Origin: Phaeobacter sp. QD34_24
GTDB lineage: Bacteria > Pseudomonadota > Alphaproteobacteria > Rhodobacterales > Rhodobacteraceae
DNA length: 64,000 nucleotides
Reading direction: 5' to 3'
Assembly: GCF_028890115.1 (NCBI RefSeq)
Contig: NZ_JARCJD010000014.1
Coordinates: 57,353 to 121,352 of the forward strand
Part shown: in pieces, positions 54,111-63,910 of the stretch
Layout: each line of letters starts with the position of its first letter
How positions within the stretch are numbered: position 1 is the stretch's first letter
Notes under the pieces: model-generated
Seen by the model: only the letters and a program-made list of their open reading frames with translations
Database searches by the model: none
Told to the model about the DNA's origin: nothing
Translations under genes and position numbers: made by a program

Positions 54111-55778
54111 TCAGAAAAAGACGTCGTCCAGATCGTCGCTGTCTGCCTCAGCTTCGGCAGGCGTTGTGATCTGTTGTCCGGCATTCGGGTAGAGTGCGGC
54201 GTGAACCGCACGCTCATCATCCATGCTATAGGTGTCCCAGATCTCCGCAAGCACCGTTTCGTCGGGCGCCTGTGCAGGCGGCATGTCCTCAAGCGACGCG
54301 GCCATGTCACCCAGTTGATCGGATACCTCCAACACCTCCTGCATCGATTGAGTGGCATCCTGGACCAGTTCCAACAGCCGTGCGGTGACGTCTGCCGCCT
54401 GGGTGCGCAGCTGGTCCAGCTGGTCCAGCCGGTGTTGCCCCAGTTCGATCTCGCTTTCATAGGCGGTGATGGCCTGATCCAGCGCGGTGCCGGTGCTGAT
54501 CAGATCATCGACGCCGAACTTCGAGTTTTCCGCCAGGGTTTGCAGCTCTTTTTGGCTGCCCTGTACCGCCGCAAGACATTTGGCAGCGGTTGCGCGCACT
54601 TCAAAGGAAAGAGTTGCCATCGCATGACGGGCCTCTTCCGATCTTGAGGCCAGCAGCGAAGAGTTCATGGCGGAATAGGCCACCGATTTGGTGCTGCTTT
54701 CCAGGCGGTTAAAGCTCTGGTTGGCGGCTTCAATGGTCCCGGGCAGGGTATCGGCATCCTTGGCCGTGGAATTCAGGGCATCGCGGATTTCAGCGAATTG
54801 CCGCACGATGAAACGGGCGGTTTCCCGGCGTGTATCGAGACTGTCTTCGATGGAGCGGGCAATGGCGCCGGCCGAGTAGATTTCAGCCCCCTTGCGCCAG
54901 ATCTCCGAGAGCGCCTGCATCGCCGTCGACACCTCCTCGGCGACCCCGGTAACATCGCCTGCGATGCTGCGGGCATGGGCTGCGGCCAGCGCCTCGACGT
55001 TCTGGCCGTCGCGGTTCAATATCTGCGCCAGGTGATCCAGGCGCTGCGCCAGACGGTCGGAAAACTGCACAGCGGTCACAAAAACCTTCATCTGCTGATT
55101 GCTGCGCTGCACCAGCGCATCTGCCGCCTCGGCAATGGCGGTTGCAGCCTGGCGTTCATCCGTATGCAAACGGCTGATCTCTTCGGCCCGCGCGCTGACG
55201 ATCTGCATCAGGCGGCTGACCAGGGCCAGCCCATCCCGACAACTGGCCAGGCTTGTGCCCTCGCGGTCTTCGAGTTCAGCCAGGGTCGATAGGACAGATT
55301 CCGAGGCATCGCGAATGACAAGCGCGATTCGCGCCAGGTCATCCACATATTCGACAAAGGCAGATGTGCCGTAGGAGGCCGCGGTCGTCTTTGTCAGGGT
55401 CGCCACAACCGAAAGCGTCTGACCATGGCGATTGATGTCCGAAAGCTGCCGTTCAACCTCGGCATTGCAGGCATGCGTTTCGCTGGCCGCATGAGCGGTG
55501 CAAAAAACGTCCAGGGCGCGATGCATGGCTTGAATGCTGGTGCACAGGGCTTGCAAGGGATCCTTGCCACTGTCCTGCTCGCCTGCCGCCAATTCTGCAA
55601 AGCGGCCGAGGTCGGCCAGGGCTGTGGTCTGCAGATCCCGAACCGCTGACAGGCATTCAATCAACCGCGAGAACGCTTTGTTGCCATCGTGAGACAGTCG
55701 AATCGCAACGGTCGAGCATTCCGTGAATACATCCATAGAGAGCGATTTTGTTTTACGATCTTTTTGCGGAAGTTGCAT
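54111..55778 (-). CDS. Long helical cytoplasmic protein divergent to the chemotaxis operon
   Basis: A 555-residue protein with no transmembrane segment and no named domain I recognise. It is mostly alpha-helical with heptad-like stretches (for example around residues 100-270 and 360-480), resembling methyl-accepting or CheA-interacting helical bundles only in general character. The C-terminal end is acidic ('EADSDDLDDVFF'). It is divergent from the STAS-cheY-cheA operon over 175 bases, which suggests a chemotaxis or signalling role, but there is no direct evidence. ATG 55736 is an alternative start; neither has a strong ribosome-binding site. Confidence 0.55.
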   Translation of the reverse strand: MQLPQKDRKTKSLSMDVFTECSTVAIRLSHDGNKAFSRLIECLSAVRDLQTTALADLGRFAELAAGEQDSGKDPLQALCTSIQAMHRALDVFCTAHAASETHACNAEVERQLSDINRHGQTLSVVATLTKTTAASYGTSAFVEYVDDLARIALVIRDASESVLSTLAELEDREGTSLASCRDGLALVSRLMQIVSARAEEISRLHTDERQAATAIAEAADALVQRSNQQMKVFVTAVQFSDRLAQRLDHLAQILNRDGQNVEALAAAHARSIAGDVTGVAEEVSTAMQALSEIWRKGAEIYSAGAIARSIEDSLDTRRETARFIVRQFAEIRDALNSTAKDADTLPGTIEAANQSFNRLESSTKSVAYSAMNSSLLASRSEEARHAMATLSFEVRATAAKCLAAVQGSQKELQTLAENSKFGVDDLISTGTALDQAITAYESEIELGQHRLDQLDQLRTQAADVTARLLELVQDATQSMQEVLEVSDQLGDMAASLEDMPPAQAPDETVLAEIWDTYSMDDERAVHAALYPNAGQQITTPAEAEADSDDLDDVFF

Positions 55779-55887
55779 GATTTTACTTTATTTTTGCGAT
55801 GTGAGGATCTTTATATCTCAGCCTGACATTCTTTTGTGAATTTGAGGTAAAGCCGCCTTCTGAATTAGGTGATTATAAAAAATCCCA

Positions 55888-55902
55888 TTAATTGAAATTT
55901 CA
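55888..55902 (+). promoter_or_regulatory. CtrA-like box upstream of the chemotaxis operon
   Basis: TTAA-TTGAAAT-TTCA matches TTAA-N7-TTAA with one mismatch and lies about 50 bases before the STAS gene. It overlaps the perfect palindrome TGAAATTTCA (55893-55902). Inferred from consensus only. Confidence 0.35.
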
Positions 55903-55953
55903 CACTGATACTGCACTTTGGTGGTGAAAACAATCTGAGGGTAAGTTCTTGAG

Positions 55954-56226
55954 ATGAGTGTTCCCGCGGAATTCAATCTGGCACATGATCTTGATGCGCA
56001 TTCTGCAAAGGCGGAGCAAACGCTGCTGTTGGAGGCGATCGGAGCCTGTCGGGATCAAGAATTACTTATTGAAATCAAAGGGGAAAGCGCCAGTCAGGTG
56101 TCCCTTCAAATTCTGTTTGCCGGAATTGAAGAGATGCGCAAGCGCAGTCTGTCATATGTGTTGGGGCCAATCGCGTCGCAATTCGCGACACGGTCGAATG
56201 TAAAGAGGAATGAGGGTGAGGAATGA
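55954..56226 (+). CDS. STAS-domain chemotaxis-associated protein
   Basis: A 90-residue protein with the size and pattern of a STAS (sulfate transporter/anti-sigma antagonist) domain similar to MlaB or SpoIIAA: an N-terminal strand/helix portion and 'SLQILFAGIEEMRKRSLSYVLG', here given in broken form. It lacks a clear phosphorylatable Ser in the usual 'D-S-S-G' motif. As the first gene of a che operon it likely acts as a signalling adaptor. Its stop overlaps the cheY start by four bases. Confidence 0.65.
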   Translation: MSVPAEFNLAHDLDAHSAKAEQTLLLEAIGACRDQELLIEIKGESASQVSLQILFAGIEEMRKRSLSYVLGPIASQFATRSNVKRNEGEE

Positions 56227-56588
56227 CAAAAACCATTCTGGCAATTGATGATAGTAAGGCCGTTCGCGATATGGTGGCATTTACTCTGGAGCCTCAGGGT
56301 TTCAGGGTTGTTTCCGCCGAAAATGGCGCCGATGGGCTGCAAAAGCTGAGATCGGAGCGGCCAGCATTGGTTATTACCGATCTAAACATGCCGGTCATGA
56401 ATGGGATCGATTTCATCTCTAACGCGCGGCGTGACGCCGCCGGAACCGGCGTTCCGATCGTGATGCTGACCACCGAATCCTCGCCCGAAATGAAGGCCAA
56501 GGGAAAGGCCGCCGGTGCAACCGGATGGATCAACAAGCCGTTCGATACCGACAAGCTGATCGCGGTCACGAGAAAGCTGCTGGGATAA
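56223..56588 (+). CDS. cheY: Chemotaxis response regulator CheY
   Basis: A 121-residue stand-alone receiver. The acidic pocket D9/D10, phospho-acceptor D53 ('ITDLNMPVMNG'), Thr83/Thr84 and Lys105 ('INKPFD') are all present. Phosphorylated by CheA, it binds the flagellar switch to change rotation or, in a multi-cheY system, acts as a phosphate sink. It lies between the STAS gene and cheA in the operon; spacing to cheA is four bases. Confidence 0.93.
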   Translation: MTKTILAIDDSKAVRDMVAFTLEPQGFRVVSAENGADGLQKLRSERPALVITDLNMPVMNGIDFISNARRDAAGTGVPIVMLTTESSPEMKAKGKAAGATGWINKPFDTDKLIAVTRKLLG

Positions 56589-56592
56589 GGCG

Positions 56593-58659
56593 ATGATCGA
56601 ACAGGCGACCGAAGCATTTGTTCTTGAGGCGCGGGAATTGCTGGCCGAGCTTGAGGACTCGTTTCTGGAACTGGAAGACGATGTCACCTCGGCCAGGATC
56701 GACGAGATCTTCCGGGCGCTGCATACGGTCAAGGGATCGGGCAGCATGTTCGGCTATACGGCCCTGTCCCGCTTTACCCATCACTTCGAAAACGCCTATG
56801 ACCTGGTGCGCGACGGGGCGTTGCAGGTGGAACGGGATCTGATCGATCTGTCGCTTGCGGCGCGGGATCTCATGGTGTCGTTCCTGGATCTGGGCGGCGA
56901 CGGACCAGAGGCGGAGGCACTGCTTGTCTCGCCAGAGGTCTCTGCCATTGTGGAGCGGCTGTCAAACCTGACCGGGACGTCCGAGGAGAGTATCGAGGCC
57001 CCGGGTAAGGTCGAGGCAGATGCGGGCGAAACTGCGGCACCAGCGCCGACAGGGGTGCAGACCTTCCTGATCCGCTTCACGCCGGCACAGGATGCGCTGC
57101 GCAATGGCATGCGGCCCGATCTGTTGATGCGGGAGCTTGCCGATCTCGGCAAGATCCAGGTGTCGCTGGACGTTTCGGCGGTGCCGCGCTTGACCGAACT
57201 CGATCCGACAGAGGCAGTGCTGGGCTGGATCGTGGAGCTGGAAACCGCCGAAGGGCGCGAGGCGGTGGAAGATGTGTTCATCTTTGCCGATGACGCGGAT
57301 CTTTCGATCACCGAAATGACGCCCGAAATCTCGGTTGAGGAAACCCTGGCGACAGAACCCCCGGCGACAGACAGTGCCGAGCCCGCGGTGGCGCAGGTCC
57401 CGGCTGCTGCGGCCCCGGCGCCCTCGCAGGCCGCAGCCCAACCCAAACCCGAACCGAAGGCAAAGCTGCCGACAGCTGCCAAATCCGAGAGCATCCGCGT
57501 CACCTCCTCCCGGCTGGACGACATGATGGATGCGCTGGGGGAATTGGTGATTGCGCAGGCACGTCTGGAGGCGGTGTCGGAGGAGATTTCCGATCCGACT
57601 CTGGAAACCGTGGTGGAAGATGTGCAGCGCCTGGTGATGGGGTTGCGCGACGCCACCCTTTCCATCCGCATGCTGCCGATTGAATCCGTATTTGGAAAGT
57701 TTCGCCGCGTGGTGCGGGATCTGTCAGCCGATCTTGGCAAGGATATTCGCCTGATCACCGAAGGTGGTGAAACCGAGATCGACAAGAACGTCATCGACCG
57801 CATCAGCGAACCCTTGGTGCATATGATCCGAAACTCTGTCGATCATGGGCTTGAGACCGCTGAAGACCGCCAGGCTCAGGGGAAAACCCCGCAGGGCTCT
57901 CTCTGGCTTTCGGCCTGTCAGGAGGGCGGCGAGATCCTCGTTTCGATCGAGGACAATGGCAAAGGTCTGGATGCAGAGGCGATCCGGGCCCGCGCCATCG
58001 AGCGGGAGTTGATCGATCCCGAGGCCGAACTCAGCGAACAGGACCTGCACCATTTGATTTTTGAACCCGGTTTCTCCACGGCCAAGGTGGTGTCCTCGGT
58101 GTCGGGGCGCGGTGTGGGCATGGATGCGGTGAAAACCACCATCGATGCGCTGGGAGGCAGTATCCATGTGCTGTCCCGCGCAGGGCAAGGCACCCGTATC
58201 ACCCTGCGGCTGCCGGTGACCATGGCGATCATCGACGGGCTGCGGGTGCGACTGGGAGAGTCGGTCTACGTGATCCCGCTCTCGGCGGTCGAGGAATGCG
58301 TCGAGATGGATGAAGCCGAAAGCAAACGCGACAGTGGCCGCTCCCTGCTGCAGATCCGCGATGAAATGGTGCCCTATCTGGAGCTGGACGCGCTGTTCGG
58401 TCAGACCGCCAAACCGGATGCCGGGCGCCGCGTGGTGGTGGTCCGGGTCGATGGCATGCGGGCGGGCCTGGTGGTGGACGATATCCTGGGACAAAGCCAG
58501 ACCGTCATCAAGGGGCTGAGCGCCTATCACAAGGACATCCCCGGTCTGGGCGGCGCGACCATCCTGGGCGATGGCCGCGTGGCCCTGATCATCGATGTGG
58601 CCACCCTGATCAGATGGGCCGAGACCCGCCGTGATCAGGGCCCCAGAAAGGCGGCATGA
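56593..58659 (+). CDS. cheA: Chemotaxis histidine kinase CheA
   Basis: A 688-residue kinase. The Hpt domain has His44 in 'ALHTVKGSG'. A P2-like domain (residues about 155-235) and a Pro/Ala-rich linker (250-290) follow. The dimerisation region and ATPase domain (about 300-555) carry the N box 'HMIRNSVDHGLE', the G1 box 'EDNGKGLD' and the G2 box 'GRGVGMDAV'. The C-terminal 130 residues form the CheW-like regulatory domain. It phosphorylates CheY and CheB in response to the MCP encoded downstream. Confidence 0.97.
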   Translation: MIEQATEAFVLEARELLAELEDSFLELEDDVTSARIDEIFRALHTVKGSGSMFGYTALSRFTHHFENAYDLVRDGALQVERDLIDLSLAARDLMVSFLDLGGDGPEAEALLVSPEVSAIVERLSNLTGTSEESIEAPGKVEADAGETAAPAPTGVQTFLIRFTPAQDALRNGMRPDLLMRELADLGKIQVSLDVSAVPRLTELDPTEAVLGWIVELETAEGREAVEDVFIFADDADLSITEMTPEISVEETLATEPPATDSAEPAVAQVPAAAAPAPSQAAAQPKPEPKAKLPTAAKSESIRVTSSRLDDMMDALGELVIAQARLEAVSEEISDPTLETVVEDVQRLVMGLRDATLSIRMLPIESVFGKFRRVVRDLSADLGKDIRLITEGGETEIDKNVIDRISEPLVHMIRNSVDHGLETAEDRQAQGKTPQGSLWLSACQEGGEILVSIEDNGKGLDAEAIRARAIERELIDPEAELSEQDLHHLIFEPGFSTAKVVSSVSGRGVGMDAVKTTIDALGGSIHVLSRAGQGTRITLRLPVTMAIIDGLRVRLGESVYVIPLSAVEECVEMDEAESKRDSGRSLLQIRDEMVPYLELDALFGQTAKPDAGRRVVVVRVDGMRAGLVVDDILGQSQTVIKGLSAYHKDIPGLGGATILGDGRVALIIDVATLIRWAETRRDQGPRKAA

Positions 58660-58662
58660 GCG

Positions 58663-59151
58663 ATGCAGACAGATGATATGACACAAGAGACCTCTAACAC
58701 CGGAATGCTGCTGATCTTCCGCCTCGACGGAGAGGCCTTTGCGATCTCCGTCACTTGGGTGCATGAGATCCTCGATCCGCAGCGCGCCACGCCGGTGCCC
58801 AACGCAGGCCCCTTTGCGCCCGGGTTGATAAATGTCCGTGGCGCGGTGGTGCCGGTGATCGATATCCGCCACCGGCTGGGGCTTGCCCCGGGCGCGTCCG
58901 AGGACGATGGGCGGATGATCGTCTTCGAACATCCGATCGAATGCACACCGCAAAAACTGGCGTTCTGCGCCGACAGCGTGGAGCAGGTCATCGAATACGA
59001 CCGCTCCTCAATGGAGCAGGTTCCGCAGCTTGGGGCCGCCTGGCCTCAGGCCTATCTGCGTGGCGCCATCCGCGACAACGGCGAACTTGTGATCCTACTT
59101 GAAACCGAAACGACTTTTGCGCCGGCCGCCGACCGTTCCGTGGCCGCCTGA
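58663..59151 (+). CDS. cheW: Chemotaxis coupling protein CheW (first copy)
   Basis: A 162-residue coupling protein that links the receptor to CheA. The CheW core is visible: '[21 protein letters not shown]' in broken motifs, '[20 protein letters not shown]', and the acidic C-terminal strand 'ELVILLETE'. It starts three bases after cheA. A second CheW-like gene lies downstream of the MCP gene. Confidence 0.92.
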   Translation: MQTDDMTQETSNTGMLLIFRLDGEAFAISVTWVHEILDPQRATPVPNAGPFAPGLINVRGAVVPVIDIRHRLGLAPGASEDDGRMIVFEHPIECTPQKLAFCADSVEQVIEYDRSSMEQVPQLGAAWPQAYLRGAIRDNGELVILLETETTFAPAADRSVAA

Positions 59152-59168
59152 ACTCTGGAGACAATGGC

Positions 59169-61331
59169 ATGAAGTTGACTATCAAAAAGAAATTGATCGG
59201 TGCTTTTGCCACCGTTCTGATCCTTATGAGTGGCCTGGCCTGGATTTCGATCACCCGTCTTGCAGGGTCGCATTCGGATCTTGAGCATCTGGTCAGCGTG
59301 ACCTCGAAAAGCGCGCTGATCGCGGCAGAGATGGAAGCGGAATTCCTGGAAATCGAGGCGCTGCAGGCGGAAATGCTGCTGGCACGGGACGCAGAAGAGC
59401 TGGACGCCTCTGAGCATCACCTCAAGGAGGTTGTCGAGACCCTGCATGGCCATCGTGTGACCTTGGGAGAGATCGCGGATCAACAGGTGCAGGGGCAGCT
59501 TCAGGAGTTTGATGCGGAACTGGCGCGCTACCTCGCTCTGGAAAAGGAAATCTCGGCCCTTCTGCATGCCAACAGCAATGGGCGCGCGCTGGAGGTTTCG
59601 CAGGGCGAAGGTCATGATGCATATGTGCATTTTCAGGACAGTCAGGCCCGCTTTGCCGGTGGGGTAAGCGACCTGACGGGGGGCAGCACGTCTATTGCGC
59701 GGATGGCAGGCATCGTGGCTGCGGCCAAGATCGCCGAGAAGAACGCCCTGCTCGAAGCGGACCCCAAGAAACGCCAGGCTTACATTGAACTGGCCGAGAC
59801 AAAGATGGCGGAAGCAGGATCGATCCTTGAAACCCTGCAGCGCAGCTATCGGCAGGCGGACAATGGCGCCCTCTCCGATTTGGCAAAGGCGTTGGCAGAT
59901 GTCGAACGCACAAGTGGCCAAGCCCTTGCCTTGGTGCGTGAGGATACCAACGCAGAGGCTGCAGAGCTGTTTGCGGGTCCGACCGCAGAGGTCATTGGCG
60001 CCGCCAAGGCCATCCTGGGTGAGATCGTCGAACATAATATCGGTGCCATGCAGGAAGAAACAAATGTGTCGGCCGCGCATTACACCACGGCTCGCACCAC
60101 GCTGCTGACGGGGGCCGCAGTTGCCATCGTGGTGGGACTTGCCGCCGCGATACTCTTGTCCGTGTCCATAGGGCGTGGGCTGGCCCGGGCGACCGCACTG
60201 GTGCGCAAGGTGGCAGCGGGGGATCGCCGGATCGATACCTCCAACACGTCGAAGGATGAGATCGGCGACCTGATGAACGAGATGAAGGCGATGAACGATG
60301 CGCTCTGCGGCATGGCCACGGTGGCGGAACGGATTGCCGATGGCGACCTGACGGTGAATGTCACCCGCCGTTCTGACTACGATGGTCTTGGCATTGCGCT
60401 GGAAAAGATGATCGAGAAACTGCGCGAAGTCATGGAAGGGGCGACAATCAGCTCTGCGGCTGTTGCCGATGGCAGCATCGCCATGAGCGCGACCTCCGAA
60501 CAGCTTAGCCAGGGGTCGACCGAACAGGCCGCCGCGGCCGAGGAAGCCAGCGCCGCGATGGAGCAGATGACCGGCAATATCCGTCAGACCGCGGACAACG
60601 CGGCCCAGACCGAAAAGATCGCCGTTCAATCCTCCAAGGAGGCTGCCGAAAGCGGTGAAGCCGTGGCCGAAGCGGTGGTTGCAATGAAAACCATCGCCGA
60701 GAAGATCAACATCATCCAGGAAATCGCCCGCCAGACGGATCTGCTGGCCCTGAACGCTGCGGTCGAGGCGGCCCGTGCCGGCAGCCATGGCAAGGGCTTT
60801 GCGGTGGTGGCCTCCGAGGTGCGCAAGCTGGCCGAACGCAGCCAGCAGGCCGCCGCCGAGATTGGCGACCTGTCCGGGCGTACGGTTGAAGTCAGCGAAC
60901 GCGCCGGAGACATGCTGCAGGCGCTTCTGCCCAGCATCCAGCGGACCTCGGATCTGGTGCAGGAAATCTCGGCCGCGACCCGCGAACAGAACGTGGGCGC
61001 CGATCAGATCAACCTGGCCATTCGCGAATTGGACACGGTCATCCAGCAGAATGCGGCGTCGGCGACCGAAGCGGCGTCGGTCTCTCAGTCGCTGGCGACA
61101 CAATCGGACCAGCTGCGCGGCCTGATCTCCTATTTCGATCTGGGTACGGCCTCAGCAGGCGCTTCGGCGCAACGCAGGCCAGCCCCCGAAAAGGCGGCAC
61201 AGCCCAGCCCCGCAGCCAAACCGGCCCCGGTGCGCGTGGCGCCCAAGGCCGAAGAGGGCGGCTTTGCGCTGGACCTTGGCCCGGAGGAACTCTCGGATGC
61301 TGAATTCGAGCGTCATCAGGCGGCCTCCTGA
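59169..61331 (+). CDS. Methyl-accepting chemotaxis protein
   Basis: A 720-residue transmembrane receptor. TM1 is at about residues 9-28, a periplasmic sensor with helical features at 30-305, TM2 at about 308-331, a HAMP domain at about 332-385, and a cytoplasmic signalling domain at about 430-655 whose tip contains the conserved '[20 protein letters not shown]'. A Pro/Ala-rich C-terminal linker ends in 'FERHQAAS', not a CheR-binding pentapeptide. The ligand is unknown. It follows cheW by 17 bases. Confidence 0.95.
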   Translation: MKLTIKKKLIGAFATVLILMSGLAWISITRLAGSHSDLEHLVSVTSKSALIAAEMEAEFLEIEALQAEMLLARDAEELDASEHHLKEVVETLHGHRVTLGEIADQQVQGQLQEFDAELARYLALEKEISALLHANSNGRALEVSQGEGHDAYVHFQDSQARFAGGVSDLTGGSTSIARMAGIVAAAKIAEKNALLEADPKKRQAYIELAETKMAEAGSILETLQRSYRQADNGALSDLAKALADVERTSGQALALVREDTNAEAAELFAGPTAEVIGAAKAILGEIVEHNIGAMQEETNVSAAHYTTARTTLLTGAAVAIVVGLAAAILLSVSIGRGLARATALVRKVAAGDRRIDTSNTSKDEIGDLMNEMKAMNDALCGMATVAERIADGDLTVNVTRRSDYDGLGIALEKMIEKLREVMEGATISSAAVADGSIAMSATSEQLSQGSTEQAAAAEEASAAMEQMTGNIRQTADNAAQTEKIAVQSSKEAAESGEAVAEAVVAMKTIAEKINIIQEIARQTDLLALNAAVEAARAGSHGKGFAVVASEVRKLAERSQQAAAEIGDLSGRTVEVSERAGDMLQALLPSIQRTSDLVQEISAATREQNVGADQINLAIRELDTVIQQNAASATEAASVSQSLATQSDQLRGLISYFDLGTASAGASAQRRPAPEKAAQPSPAAKPAPVRVAPKAEEGGFALDLGPEELSDAEFERHQAAS

Positions 61332-61334
61332 GCC

Positions 61335-61886
61335 ATGACAGGGGGGCAGCTGATGAGAGCCGAGACACTCAGGGGCGACCAGCCGTCCGGCGGTGGCTCC
61401 TGGGAGATGGAAGCGTCAGAAGAGGCGGCACAGGCCACCTATCTGATGTTCCGGCTTGGCGCGCGGATCTTCGCAGTGGATGTGCGCTCGGTGCGCGAGG
61501 TTCTGGTGGTTTGCGAAATCCTGCCGCTGCCAAAGGCGCCGCCGGATGTCGTGGGGGTCATTGACCTCAGGAACCAGGGCATCGCCATCGTGGATTTGGC
61601 GGCGCGGCTGGGAATGATGCCCGAGATCAGCCATGACGCCAGGATCATCGTCTTCGAAGTGGACGATGGCGGCAGCGCCTTGTCGATTGGCGTGGTTGCC
61701 GATCAGGTGCTGCGCGTCCGCGAGGTGCCGGACGAGGACATCGAACCGGTGGCAAAGACCGGTGCGGATTGGCAGGGCGACGGGGTTGACGGTGTCATTC
61801 GCACCCAGGACGGGATCGCGTTGATCCTGCAGATCGAACAGTTCCTGGTCACGACCGACAAGGTTGGCGACTTTGATTTTGGGTAA
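61335..61886 (+). CDS. Chemotaxis coupling protein CheW (second copy)
   Basis: A 183-residue CheW-like protein with an N-terminal extension of about 35 residues. The core reads 'YLMFRLGARIFAVDVRSVREVL', 'GVIDLRNQGIAIVDLAARLG' and, near the end, 'GIALILQIEQFL'. Presence of two CheW proteins in one operon suggests two coupling surfaces for different receptor arrays. Start ATG 61335 follows the MCP stop by three bases. Confidence 0.88.
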   Translation: MTGGQLMRAETLRGDQPSGGGSWEMEASEEAAQATYLMFRLGARIFAVDVRSVREVLVVCEILPLPKAPPDVVGVIDLRNQGIAIVDLAARLGMMPEISHDARIIVFEVDDGGSALSIGVVADQVLRVREVPDEDIEPVAKTGADWQGDGVDGVIRTQDGIALILQIEQFLVTTDKVGDFDFG

Positions 61887-61958
61887 TCATCGGGCGCTTT
61901 GTTCCGGGCCTGCCGGGCCGGATGCAAGCGCTGATCTTGCGAGTATGGGACCTTGGAC

Positions 61959-62831
61959 ATGAACCTGGCTGCACCCCCCATTCACAGCCCTATGGTCGAG
62001 CCGAGCGCCGACCAGTGCCGCATCCTGGTGGAGCGGGCCTTTGCGGCTTCGGGGGTCAAGATCAATCCGGGTAAGACCGAGTTCATCCACCTGCGCGTGT
62101 CCCGGCGCCTGAATGCCCTGGGGCTGGACGGCTATGACGCCTATATGGATCTTCTCGATGCCGACACTGCGGGCAGCGAACTGCGCTGCCTTGTGGAGGC
62201 GCTGACCACCCATACCACCAGCTTTTTCCGCGAGCGTCACCAATATGACTGGCTGGTCCGCGAGGGCCTGGAGCGGATCGGTGAACGCGGCGCGGGGTTT
62301 GAGCGTCCGCTGACGGTCTGGAGCGCGGCCTGTTCGACCGGCGCCGAGCTGTGGTCGGCGGCCATGGTGCTGGAGGATGCGGCCCGCAGCCCCGGTGGCC
62401 TCAGGAAATACCAGTTGATCGGGACCGATATCTCCCGCCCGGTGTTGAAGAAAGCCAAGGGCGCGACCTATTCCGCGATCGAGATCGAGGGCGTCGCCCC
62501 GGCACAGCGCCAGCGATACCTGATGCGGTCCCGCACCGCGACGGATCTGGAGCGGCGGCCCTACTACCGGATCGTTCCGGAGTTGCGTGAGCGGGCGACG
62601 TTCGAATGGGCCAATCTCAGCAACTTGGTCGGCGTTCGCGATTTTGGAGCGGATATTGCCTTTCTTCGCAATGTGCTGATCTACTTTCCCGAAGATGTGC
62701 AGGAGCGTGTCCTGTCCGCCGTGGTGGGGCGCTTGCGGCCCGGGGGGATCTTGTTCACCGGCCATGCCGAGGCGGTCTCTCCCCGCGCGGGCCTGCGCTC
62801 CATCGGGCCTTCAATCTACGAAAAGGTGTGA
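61959..62831 (+). CDS. cheR: Chemotaxis protein methyltransferase CheR
   Basis: A 290-residue S-adenosylmethionine-dependent enzyme that methylates receptor glutamates. '[17 protein letters not shown]' and '[16 protein letters not shown]' are the equivalents of the canonical FFRE and STGEEP regions, with some deviation, and 'FLRNVLIYF' near residue 228 is intact. A TTG at 61953 is an in-frame alternative start. Adaptation is completed by CheB encoded two bases downstream. Confidence 0.93.
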   Translation: MNLAAPPIHSPMVEPSADQCRILVERAFAASGVKINPGKTEFIHLRVSRRLNALGLDGYDAYMDLLDADTAGSELRCLVEALTTHTTSFFRERHQYDWLVREGLERIGERGAGFERPLTVWSAACSTGAELWSAAMVLEDAARSPGGLRKYQLIGTDISRPVLKKAKGATYSAIEIEGVAPAQRQRYLMRSRTATDLERRPYYRIVPELRERATFEWANLSNLVGVRDFGADIAFLRNVLIYFPEDVQERVLSAVVGRLRPGGILFTGHAEAVSPRAGLRSIGPSIYEKV

Positions 62832-62833
62832 GC

Positions 62834-63910
62834 ATGGGACTTGAACGTCGGCGTGGCCCGTGGAAGGTTCTTGTGGTCGATGACAGCGCCGTGGTGCGCC
62901 AGGCCATGCAGACAATCCTGGATGCAGACCCCGATCTGGAGGTCATCGGCGTGGCCTCGGATCCTCTGGTTGCAGCAGAGCGCATCAGGCGGCAGGTGCC
63001 CGATGTGATCACCCTGGACGTCGAGATGCCGCGCATGGATGGCATCACCTTCCTGCGGCGCCTGATGGCTCAGAAACCGATCCCGGTCGTGATCTGCTCG
63101 ACCCTGGTGACCGACCGTTCAGAGACGCTGGCCCAGGCCTTGGATGCAGGTGCCGTTGATATCGTCCTGAAGCCGGAACTGGGGATCCGCGAGTTCTTCG
63201 AGGAGGCCTGCACCACCCTATGCGATACGGTCAAGGCCGCCGCCCAGGCGCGGTTGCAGATCGTGCGCAGGCCGAAGACCCAGAAGAAACTGAGCGCAGA
63301 TGCCATGCTGGCGCCCCCGGTCAAGGCGATGGCCCGTACCACCGAAAAGGTCATCGCGATTGGCGCCTCCACCGGCGGCACAGAGGCGTTGCGGGTGGTG
63401 CTGGAAAGCCTGCCGATCGATTGCCCGCCGACGCTGGTGGTGCAGCACATGCCCGAGACCTTTACCGCGGCCTTTGCCCGCCGGTTGGACAGTGTCTGCG
63501 ATGTGACCGTCCGTGAAGCGCGCAGCGGCGATCGCATGCTGCGGGGCCATGTGTTGATCGCGCCTGGAAATCACCACACGCTGCTGACGCGCAGCGGGGC
63601 GAATTACGGGGTTGAGGTCAAGGATGGCCCGCTGGTGTCGCGCCACAGGCCGTCGGTTGACGTGATGTTCCGCTCGGTTGCGCAATATGCCGGCAAGAAC
63701 GCGGTGGGTGTCATCATGACGGGAATGGGCGATGACGGGGCCAAGGGCCTGCTGGAGATGCGCGAGGCGGGCGCCCGCACATTAGGACAAAGCGAAGAAA
63801 GCTGCGTGGTCTACGGCATGCCCAAGGAGGCGATGAAGGCCGGAGGGGTGGAGGAAGAGGTGCATCTGGACCGCATCGCCGCTGCCATCCGGCGGCTCTC
63901 TGCCGCCTGA
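62834..63910 (+). CDS. cheB: Chemotaxis protein-glutamate methylesterase CheB
   Basis: A 358-residue two-domain enzyme. The receiver (residues 8-130) has D16/D17 and phospho-acceptor D62 in '[11 protein letters not shown]'; the methylesterase domain (about 172-355) contains the catalytic triad Ser179 ('GASTGG'), His205 ('VVQHMPETF') and Asp300 ('TGMGDDGA'). When phosphorylated by CheA it removes methyl groups from receptors and resets the system. It is the last gene of the operon visible here; only 90 bases of sequence follow, with no gene I can support. Confidence 0.97.
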   Translation: MGLERRRGPWKVLVVDDSAVVRQAMQTILDADPDLEVIGVASDPLVAAERIRRQVPDVITLDVEMPRMDGITFLRRLMAQKPIPVVICSTLVTDRSETLAQALDAGAVDIVLKPELGIREFFEEACTTLCDTVKAAAQARLQIVRRPKTQKKLSADAMLAPPVKAMARTTEKVIAIGASTGGTEALRVVLESLPIDCPPTLVVQHMPETFTAAFARRLDSVCDVTVREARSGDRMLRGHVLIAPGNHHTLLTRSGANYGVEVKDGPLVSRHRPSVDVMFRSVAQYAGKNAVGVIMTGMGDDGAKGLLEMREAGARTLGQSEESCVVYGMPKEAMKAGGVEEEVHLDRIAAAIRRLSAA

